A program made the position numbers and the translations under genes. A model generated the notes under the pieces. The model was not told the DNA's origin, made no database searches, and worked only from the letters and a program-made list of their open reading frames with translations. A stretch of 64,000 nt of DNA, taken from NCBI GenBank assembly GCA_903851365.1, contig CAINOB010000010.1, positions 1 through 64,000 of the forward strand. The letters are read 5' to 3'. Shown here in pieces: positions 57,769 through 64,000 of this stretch; within the stretch, counting starts at the first letter, position 1, and every line of letters starts with the position of its first letter. The DNA comes from an uncultured Bacteroidota bacterium (lineage in GTDB: Bacteria > Bacteroidota > Bacteroidia > Bacteroidales > UBA12481).

Positions 57769-58098
57769 TTATTCATTGGTGACAACGATCACATTTGTTG
57801 CGGAAATACATCGGACCTTCCCATCCATAGCCACCGGATTATTATCATCACTTTTAACGCAGGCAAATAAACGGTCACTCATAGGATCCTTATCAAAATG
57901 GACTTTTACATTGCTTGGATTTGCTATAACGCGAACAATTCCGCTGTCACCAATAGACGGATAGTACGAGACAATGGTTCCTTTAACTTTACTTTTGTCA
58001 GTTAGAGAAGTTGACAAAGAGACCACCAGAATCGCACCAACCACCAGCACAAGTGCACCAGCGATGACAAATTTGCTTTTTATCCACGTGAATTTCAT
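57769..58098 (-). CDS. Small membrane-anchored protein of unknown function
   Basis: 109 residues from the ATG giving MKFTWIKSKF. One N-terminal membrane helix (about 10-32, FVIAGALVLVVGAILVVSL), then a short beta-rich domain (KVKGTIVSYYPSIGDSG, DGKVRCISATNVIVV) that could be a small OB- or SH3-like barrel facing the periplasm. Family not recognised. Its stop codon (TAA) is in the same frame as the degraded gene that follows, so a deletion has joined the two loci. The frame is open 20 codons upstream, but the inner ATG best fits a signal anchor. Confidence 0.65.
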   Translation of the reverse strand: MKFTWIKSKFVIAGALVLVVGAILVVSLSTSLTDKSKVKGTIVSYYPSIGDSGIVRVIANPSNVKVHFDKDPMSDRLFACVKSDDNNPVAMDGKVRCISATNVIVVTNE

Positions 58099-58228
58099 TG
58101 TATCAGTTGTTAGAATAAGCGTATTTATTTCTTCACTCAAAATACGCATTAATCTCAAAAAGTTGGTGAGCCAGGGTTGAAAAACTTCCTTAATTTGTGT
58201 CCCTTAAATAAATAGATAACAGAAACAC

Positions 58229-59275
58229 ATGGTTACTCCTGACTTCACAAACATCAACCTCGATAAATTAGTTACCCACCATATCGGAAATAAGCTGTTG
58301 GAAGAGGGCATTATCCTTTCGGAACAGGTTACGGATATTGACAAGAGTTCCGGAGATTATCTGTTAAAATATTTCCTGAATGCATTCAGGCCGGAGGAGT
58401 TTTACAGCTTCATTCACCCTGCAAATATCAGTATGAATGAGATTTACACAATCGCACAAAGAATTTTTTCGGACAGGAGCAGGTTTATTGATGATTCGCA
58501 GCAGATTGCGCGATTGTTGTATGAATATTCGACCCATCCCAAAATAAAACAGGGGGAGCTTAATATTGCTCTTTTCTCGGAAGCTATCCTTGGTGATGAG
58601 GTGGTAGAAGCCATCGGGATATTCAAATCTGAAAATGATGCTGCGTTTATTAAGATGGAAGAAAGTCCGATAAATTATTCGATCCGTCACGAGTTCGGAT
58701 TTGAATTAAAGGGCATCGATAAAGGCTGTATAATTTTCAATACCTCAGCTGAAAGCGGATATCGAATTCTGATTGTTGATAACACCAACCGATCGGCTGA
58801 AGCGGTGTACTGGAAAGATGATTTTCTGCAAGTGGCGCCCGTCAGTGATGAGTATTATCAGACGAATCAATTCATGGGCATCACAAAGAATTTCGTCGTA
58901 AAGAAATTATCCGAGGATTTCGAAGTCAGCAAGGCCGACAAAATTGATCTTTTGAACCGCTCGGTTGAGTATTTTAAGGAGCATGGCAATTTTGACAAGA
59001 CACAGTTCGAAAACGAAGTATTCCAGCAGGACAACATGATCAATTCATTCCGAAACTATAATGATTCCTGGCTTTCGGAAAATGGGAAGGAACTGCTGGA
59101 AAACTTCGAAATATCGCCCCAGGCAGTAAAAAAACAAGCCCGGGCATTTAAGAGTGTTTTAAAGCTTGACAAAAATTTCCACATCTATATACATGGTGAC
59201 AAGGAACTTATTGAACGGGGAACAGAAGCCGATGGGCGGAAATTTTACAAGATTTACTATACCACGGAATCCTGA
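58229..59275 (+). CDS. Nucleoid-associated protein (NA37/YejK family)
   Basis: 348 residues, cytosolic. Family features: N-terminal LDKLVTHHIGNKLLEEG, a middle GDYLLKYFLNAFRPEEFYSF and the conserved central segment of NA37-like proteins. YejK of E. coli is found on the nucleoid, but its function is poorly known. It diverges from the small membrane-anchored gene, and its stop lies in a hairpin shared with the convergent gene. Confidence 0.82.
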   Translation: MVTPDFTNINLDKLVTHHIGNKLLEEGIILSEQVTDIDKSSGDYLLKYFLNAFRPEEFYSFIHPANISMNEIYTIAQRIFSDRSRFIDDSQQIARLLYEYSTHPKIKQGELNIALFSEAILGDEVVEAIGIFKSENDAAFIKMEESPINYSIRHEFGFELKGIDKGCIIFNTSAESGYRILIVDNTNRSAEAVYWKDDFLQVAPVSDEYYQTNQFMGITKNFVVKKLSEDFEVSKADKIDLLNRSVEYFKEHGNFDKTQFENEVFQQDNMINSFRNYNDSWLSENGKELLENFEISPQAVKKQARAFKSVLKLDKNFHIYIHGDKELIERGTEADGRKFYKIYYTTES

Positions 59276-59295
59276 TCAGGAAACAACCTGATCAG
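59272..59295. terminator. Hairpin shared by two convergent genes
   Basis: Stem CTGATCAGG / CCTGATCAG (9 pairs) with an AAACAA loop. The stop codon of the nucleoid-associated gene lies in the left arm and that of the gene at 59292 in the right arm. Neither side is followed by a clear T run, so it may be an mRNA-end stabiliser or weak bidirectional terminator. Confidence 0.5.
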
Positions 59296-59621
59296 AATAA
59301 GATGACAAGCAAAATGATGATCAGGACCAATCCTCCGGCTGAAATATAAATAACATCTCCATGCATGGTATTCAGGGTACCTTTAATTGACCGGGTTTCA
59401 TGACGCAAATTTCTTTTTTCCACGGAATTCATGTGTGACTGATCCATGATTTTGATTTCGTGAAGGCGGGCAGTTAGTACAGCTGCTTCAGGGGAATCAG
59501 CAGTTTTGGCAGAAACAGTTGTTGGTGTTGTTTTGCCTTTTTCAGTAGCAGCCTGGATGTTGATTGGAGTAAATGCCAATACCATCAATACTGTCATTAA
59601 ACAGAGTGTTAATTTTTTCAT
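59292..59621 (-). CDS. Small exported protein with C-terminal membrane helix
   Basis: 109 residues. Signal peptide to about residue 24 (AFTPINIQA), a Thr/Ser-rich stretch, a charged helix (ARLHEIKIMDQSHMNSVEKRNLRHETRSIKG), and a C-terminal hydrophobic helix (about 88-109, YISAGGLVLIIILLVILF). This layout is common among small Bacteroidota proteins of unknown function. No partner can be inferred from context. Confidence 0.75.
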   Translation of the reverse strand: MKKLTLCLMTVLMVLAFTPINIQAATEKGKTTPTTVSAKTADSPEAAVLTARLHEIKIMDQSHMNSVEKRNLRHETRSIKGTLNTMHGDVIYISAGGLVLIIILLVILF

Positions 59622-59649
59622 TGTAATAGTCTTAAATTGTTAATAATGA

Positions 59650-59684
59650 TTATCCAACAAAGGTCAGCCCTGAGGGTAGGATAA
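59650..59684. repeat. Nested inverted repeat in the intergenic region
   Basis: Outer arms TTATCC / GGATAA (59650-59655 and 59679-59684) enclose a small CCC-TGA-GGG hairpin (59668-59676). It lies between the end of the C10 protease gene and the start of the small exported protein gene, so it could be a transcript-end structure or a leader structure. The rest of 59622-59727 shows nothing recognisable. Confidence 0.35.
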
Positions 59685-59727
59685 CTATTACACAATAACA
59701 ACTAAGACTTACATCATTCACACATGA

Positions 59728-62283
59728 TTATTTAATCAGCACTTTTCGGGTTACGGTTTCCTTTCCAATCATTACCTGAACATAATAGATACCGGTATTA
59801 AGGGTTCCGACAGGGATGGCATGGATCGCATCCGGACCCTCCACCCTCTCAAACCATACTTGTTTGCCGGTGATATCCGACAGACGGATGCTGCTTAGAG
59901 GTAGCTGACCGGATACCTGCTCCACGTAAAGCATATCAGTGGCAGGATTCGGATAAACATTCAGGTTACCAGAAATATCAGCATCCTCGATTCCCGACAA
60001 TGTTGACCGTGTAATATTGAATTCGAGGAGGTAAGTCCCGGTTTCTCCAGGGAAGTATGGCGCTACCTGAACATATATAATTGCAGGAGTTTTAGCCTGA
60101 ACGACAATATTTCCTGTCATCACATCATCATAAGTTGACGACCAGGCAACTCCGTCAGCCGACCAGGAAAAAAGTGCATCAACCGTGTAGGTAAGGCCGT
60201 TACCACTGTTGTATTTATCGTGCAGCCGTGGGGTGATGGTATATTTAAAGCCTGAAGGAAGGGAGAGTTTATAAAAGTCGATGTCGTCGCGGACATGCAG
60301 ATTAGAGCCGCTGGTATTTTTAGTTGCGGTATTTCCTGAAAAAGTCAGTGCCAGGTTATAGGCTTGCTGAACTGTATTATTAGTCTCAAAAATATCTGGC
60401 TGTACGGCGGGGAGCTGGACAATCACTTTAATGGGATTCAGGTAATTTCCCGTTCCCGTGATCTCCCAGCTTGATGAGCTGGTAGATTTATGAATAACCG
60501 CCAGGAGATAAGTCCCGGGGTCGGCGGTAACGCTCGATTTGGTAAAGTTCAGGAATGGCGACACGTAATGGTATCCGGGTGGAAGGCCGTTTCTTTCCTC
60601 CAGCGTGCCAATGGTTTCCACCCAGGTGCCATCAAGCTTGTACAGGTTAACCTGATAGCTTCCGAGGAACGTGGTGGTCCCTGAATTCAGGATATCCAGG
60701 TTGGCAGTAACCGGCTGGCCCTGCATGATCGTCGTGCCCGGCGAAACAGTGATATTAGAATACAATTGAATCACATTATTCTGCACAACCTTGATCTGGA
60801 TAAAATTCGTGTAAGCACCGTTATTGCTTATCTCCACCCAGTTGCCGCCTGTTGGTCGGCAAAACATTCCGATATAATATTGTCCGGGAAGCATTTCGAG
60901 CAGACCGCTATTCTGAAATACGACACTATTGGTATAGGCATAACCGGCTCTCAGGGTATATCCCGTTAAGATCTGAACAAACTGAACAAAATTGGACTGA
61001 CTGTCGAATACGGCAGCGCAATAATCTCCTGCAAAATCACCAGTCCCGAAGTTGGCGAAATTCGTTGTCACGGTGAACGCCTGACCATAATTGAGGGTGG
61101 TAGCCGAAGGTGTTACCGCGCTATACAGGCTCATGCTGTAACTTTGAGTTGCAGCAGGTGGTTCGATTCCTATAATTGCCTGGTGATTGCTGTTATAGCC
61201 ACCGGAACCCCCTCCGGTCCCTGTTCCACCTGGATTCAATGCATTCAGCGCAAAATATCCGTCGTAATAGCCCGACCACCCCCAGTTAAAATGAAATTTA
61301 CCTGTCGCATCCAACCCGTCGCAAACAAAACAATGCCCGCCACCGGAGCCGAATCCGCAATATATGATCGGACGTCCAGCGCTAAGTTCATTCTGGAGCA
61401 AGGCTGTCCATTGGCTTGCAGAGTATGCCGACGAAAGGAGCCCCTGCATGGTTCCTTTATAACCGAAATAAGTTTTAAGTGCAAATTCAGCACAGTTTTC
61501 CACTGTAGTATAAGCGCTGATAACATAAGCGCCACTCACCTCAGGACTGTAATCCATGTTTACTCCAACCCCGCAATGATACATCAGGGTTGCAACAGCA
61601 TTGTTTGGGCCGGCTACGGAATTAGGCATGGAGGCCCAGTCGTAGGTTGTGCTGCCGAAATTTGCCGAGAGGGTACCGTAAGTGTCGTGGTTGTAGGAAT
61701 GAAAACCGGAACCTGTTTGCGGATAATTCCAATACTTCATAACCTGAGCCATAGCCGTTGCCACGCATCCGGTTACCGACCCGCCGGGACACAGTGCGTT
61801 ATAGTTTGGCGACTGGTCCCAGTGCGTGTGAACCAGAGGATTAACGGTGCTATAATCGGCCCTGGAAGGCATTCCATGGCCACTCTGAAAACGATCCCAT
61901 TCAGCAGCAATTTCGGCAGGAGCCTCCAATTGGTTCTCCGACGCATATCTTATCTGATTCTTATATTCATCGAGCCACTTTCTGACATTAACTGGCATAT
62001 TACCCGGATTGAAACCGCTCTCAAACGAATATCCAAGGATCGGCCAGGCAGCATCATCGCCGGAAATGATCACAAATCCAGACGAATCGATATTGAAAAC
62101 ATAATAGTTTTCTTCGAGTACAAGATTCAGGTTTGGGGAGCTCTTAACCCGCATCGGAGCCGAGGGAGATGTTAAAAGAAAACCCTTGGCGATGCGGAGG
62201 GCATAAGAGGAGTCAACTTTTTTTGCAAGAGAAACAGGCCCGGCAAGCAGGACTACCAGTAAAAAAAGAAATATTCTTTTCAT
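59728..62283 (-). CDS. Secreted C10-family cysteine protease with type IX sorting domain
   Basis: 851 residues. Signal peptide to about 20; Spi-like propeptide about 22-140 (GFVIISGDDAAWPILGYS); C10 (streptopain/interpain) protease about 145-385 with catalytic Cys173 (TGCVATAMAQVMKYW) and His317 (GGGHCFVCDG), followed by NWGWSGYYDGYF; two beta-sandwich repeats about 390-640 (CARDB-like); a pre-peptidase-C-like domain; and a C-terminal type A sorting domain about 775-851 (LNVYPNPATDMLYVE, GIYYVQV, KVLIK). It should be exported through the type IX secretion system and fixed to or released from the surface. Confidence 0.92.
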   Translation of the reverse strand: MKRIFLFLLVVLLAGPVSLAKKVDSSYALRIAKGFLLTSPSAPMRVKSSPNLNLVLEENYYVFNIDSSGFVIISGDDAAWPILGYSFESGFNPGNMPVNVRKWLDEYKNQIRYASENQLEAPAEIAAEWDRFQSGHGMPSRADYSTVNPLVHTHWDQSPNYNALCPGGSVTGCVATAMAQVMKYWNYPQTGSGFHSYNHDTYGTLSANFGSTTYDWASMPNSVAGPNNAVATLMYHCGVGVNMDYSPEVSGAYVISAYTTVENCAEFALKTYFGYKGTMQGLLSSAYSASQWTALLQNELSAGRPIIYCGFGSGGGHCFVCDGLDATGKFHFNWGWSGYYDGYFALNALNPGGTGTGGGSGGYNSNHQAIIGIEPPAATQSYSMSLYSAVTPSATTLNYGQAFTVTTNFANFGTGDFAGDYCAAVFDSQSNFVQFVQILTGYTLRAGYAYTNSVVFQNSGLLEMLPGQYYIGMFCRPTGGNWVEISNNGAYTNFIQIKVVQNNVIQLYSNITVSPGTTIMQGQPVTANLDILNSGTTTFLGSYQVNLYKLDGTWVETIGTLEERNGLPPGYHYVSPFLNFTKSSVTADPGTYLLAVIHKSTSSSSWEITGTGNYLNPIKVIVQLPAVQPDIFETNNTVQQAYNLALTFSGNTATKNTSGSNLHVRDDIDFYKLSLPSGFKYTITPRLHDKYNSGNGLTYTVDALFSWSADGVAWSSTYDDVMTGNIVVQAKTPAIIYVQVAPYFPGETGTYLLEFNITRSTLSGIEDADISGNLNVYPNPATDMLYVEQVSGQLPLSSIRLSDITGKQVWFERVEGPDAIHAIPVGTLNTGIYYVQVMIGKETVTRKVLIK

Positions 62284-62356
62284 GACCGAAAGTGTTGATG
62301 CACTGAAAGGTACACAAAAAGAAGGAAAATGTTTACATGATTTTGCTTTTTTTTAT

Positions 62357-63649
62357 CTACCGGCCCCGTGGTTTGTACCAGGTATCAAGCTGTTTCTGAA
62401 CATAGGCTGCGGCAGTTTCGGGAGTATAAATACCGGTCATCATGCCATTCAGCGCAGTATCCATAAGTGTATTTCCTTTGGGATCCTGAGCGCTTAGCCT
62501 TTCGACCATTAAACGGAGGGTGAGGGTAGCAGAAGAAGAGGCATCAAACATCTCCTGAGCCAGTGAATTGGTGAGTGTAAATGATCCCGGTACAAAGGTG
62601 AAAAAGCCTGGAAGCTCAACCATCATGTCCTGCGCAAATCCGGTTTCCGAAAGCCACCTCAGGTACTCAACGGCTTCCACAGGGTGCTTGGTCAGTTTAT
62701 TGATTCCATAACCTCCATCAATCTGAAAACAATACTGGAGCTTATCTCCGGCTTTAAGCACCGGTGGAGCGAACCAACCAATTTTCGAACTGCCTGAACC
62801 CAACCCTTCAAATATGCTGATCTCCCAGGAACCTCCGATAAACATGGCTGCTTTTCCTGTGGCAAAGAGTTCGCGCATGGCAGGGTAATCCAAAGTTTCG
62901 TATCCTGCGGGCAGATATTTCTGCAAAGATTTCACCATTTTGAAAGCCTCTATAAAATTCGGATCCGTGCATTTCATATTACCACTCATGAGTGCTTTCC
63001 TGGCCATTTCGCCCCCATAGAAATTTGCTCCCAAACCACAGAATACATCCTCATACAGGGTCCAGTTGTCGAAGGCTCCCTGAGCGATTACCGTTTCTCC
63101 TGCAGCAAGGAGCTTATCACAGGCTGCAATGAGTTCATCCCAGGTAGCAGGTTCCTGAATATTGTATTTTTCAAAAATAGCTTTCTGATAGTACACGCCC
63201 TGGGTAACGCCAAATGTTGGAACTCCATAAACAGTGCCGCCTTCGGTAGACCAGCCCTTCAGTGGATTGGATGCAAAGTTGGCAAGTTCAGGGATATCAT
63301 TGTTCAAATCGCGGAGATAGCCAGCATCATACAAACCCCTGCCCATATCAAAGGAGCGAAGGAGCATGATATCAGCGCCGGTGCCTGCGGCAAGGCTGCC
63401 CATAAGATAATCATTGTATCCTGATGTTTCCACCGATTCATAACTGATAGTAATATTCGGGTGCGACTCGGTAAACAGTGCATTGATGCGGTTCATCTGC
63501 GCTACATCCTCCACTCTCCAGCTTGCCATGGAAAGCACAACGGGATCAGAACTTTTTTTGCAGGAGGGGAACCCGGCAACGAATAAAAACAAAATGGTGC
63601 ACAAGGAAAGCAACCTGTTCAGGCGCGGGTGAAAAAATAATCTTATCAT
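62357..63649 (-). CDS. Extracellular sugar-type solute-binding lipoprotein
   Basis: 430 residues. Lipoprotein signal with Cys near 30 (AGFPSCKKSS). Solute-binding protein family 1 fold: SMASWRVEDVAQMNRINALFTESHPNITI near the start, then LAAGTGADIMLLRS, VYGVPTFGVTQGVYYQKAIFEKYNI, and the hinge region YGINKLTKHPVEAVEYLRWLSE. In other phyla such proteins feed carbohydrate ABC importers. Membrane permeases would be expected next to it but none are in the window; they may lie beyond 64000. Confidence 0.88.
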   Translation of the reverse strand: MIRLFFHPRLNRLLSLCTILFLFVAGFPSCKKSSDPVVLSMASWRVEDVAQMNRINALFTESHPNITISYESVETSGYNDYLMGSLAAGTGADIMLLRSFDMGRGLYDAGYLRDLNNDIPELANFASNPLKGWSTEGGTVYGVPTFGVTQGVYYQKAIFEKYNIQEPATWDELIAACDKLLAAGETVIAQGAFDNWTLYEDVFCGLGANFYGGEMARKALMSGNMKCTDPNFIEAFKMVKSLQKYLPAGYETLDYPAMRELFATGKAAMFIGGSWEISIFEGLGSGSSKIGWFAPPVLKAGDKLQYCFQIDGGYGINKLTKHPVEAVEYLRWLSETGFAQDMMVELPGFFTFVPGSFTLTNSLAQEMFDASSSATLTLRLMVERLSAQDPKGNTLMDTALNGMMTGIYTPETAAAYVQKQLDTWYKPRGR

Positions 63650-63721
63650 GATCCCTTAAATTTATTCTCCTAAAGTATTCAATAACCCGCACCGGCACAG
63701 TAAAAATTTGATCAACGGCCG

Positions 63722-64000
63722 TTAATCCTTTACGGGTGAAAATGAAACCGGGCGATCCAGTTTAAGCTCAATGATAAGGTCCTTAACACCAGGCATCTTT
63801 GGAGGCAGAACTATGGATATTTTTTTATCTGTCTGGATGAACCTGACTTTACCACCGGACATTTCGGATGCACCCACGATTTTAGCAGGAATAGCGGGTA
63901 GTTCCAAGGTATCACCCAACCTTTTGAGGATATGCAGATAGACTGTTTTATCACGATAAGTCGAAACGCCGTATTCTCCGGGCATCCACGGTCCGCCGCG
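63722..64000 (-). CDS. Probable alpha-L-fucosidase, C-terminal fragment
   Basis: The frame is open through the window end, so the N-terminus and catalytic barrel are outside. The visible 92 residues (from GGPWMPGEYGVST) form a C-terminal beta-sandwich with TVYLHILKR, LELPAIPAKIVGASEMSGGKV and a terminal KDLIIELKLDRPV, which matches the end of GH29 alpha-L-fucosidases. It would complement the fucose-related genes at 50097-54266. Call rests on the C-terminal domain only. Confidence 0.6.
   Translation of the reverse strand, partial: RGGPWMPGEYGVSTYRDKTVYLHILKRLGDTLELPAIPAKIVGASEMSGGKVRFIQTDKKISIVLPPKMPGVKDLIIELKLDRPVSFSPVKD

Noticed and set aside
61144-62175. 343-codon open frame on the plus strand opposite the C10 protease
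   Set aside because: Composition-driven antisense frame; the minus strand encodes a complete protease with catalytic residues, and the antisense product resembles nothing.

Overview
The window looks like a piece of a Bacteroidota chromosome, most likely an environmental Bacteroidales-type lineage. Signs of this are a type IX secretion C-terminal sorting domain on a C10 protease, a family-3 outer-membrane beta-barrel receptor, a DUF3078 protein, a PepSY-like periplasmic protein, sparse Shine-Dalgarno sequences, and promoter-like TAnnTTTG (-7) boxes. I see no rRNA, tRNA, CRISPR array, insertion sequence or phage gene. Coding density is very high and no gene-free stretch exceeds 300 bases.

Layout. 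(1) 61-8702, minus strand: respiratory complex I operon in the order nuoA-B-CD-E-F-G-H-I-J, read toward the window start. nuoJ is cut off after about 97 recognisable residues by foreign-looking sequence at the window edge. (2) 8788-13891: a HAD phosphatase, a PepSY-like secreted protein, a TonB-dependent-type outer-membrane barrel with a DUF1801 protein, and a DUF3078 protein. (3) 14004-32071: a sensory region with a CheB-CheR-PAS fusion, five PAS histidine kinases, a GAF hybrid kinase overlapping a GlcG/HbpS-like gene, and a divergent lipoprotein with three CxxCH haem motifs. A GH38 alpha-mannosidase and a small secreted esterase sit among them. (4) 32133-38056: a MarR regulator with an RND tripartite efflux operon. 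(5) 38132-46881: kdpFABC, an extra HAMP-containing membrane sensor without a kinase, then kdpDE. (6) 46884-56447: three more PAS kinases flanking two secreted carbohydrate-active proteins. (7) 56533-64000: a degraded gene, a small membrane-anchored protein, a nucleoid-associated protein, a small signal-peptide/TM protein, a C10 protease with sorting domain, a sugar-type solute-binding lipoprotein, and the C-terminus of a probable GH29 alpha-L-fucosidase.

How it fits together. The dominant theme is signal transduction. Ten histidine kinases lie within 40 kb, but only two receiver domains do (KdpE and the hybrid kinase). Six of the kinases share nearly the same C-terminal core (a KDKFFSI-AHDLR H-box followed by LLENLLEWS) behind different PAS/GAF inputs, so they look like a local family expansion of orphan kinases. 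Two have cysteine-rich input domains, and one module pairs a haem-binding-family protein with a hybrid kinase opposite a multihaem lipoprotein. A short element, (A/G)CTATTTGAC or its complement, recurs in the intergenic regions in front of these kinases. The secreted glycosidases suggest use of mannose- and fucose-containing glycans.
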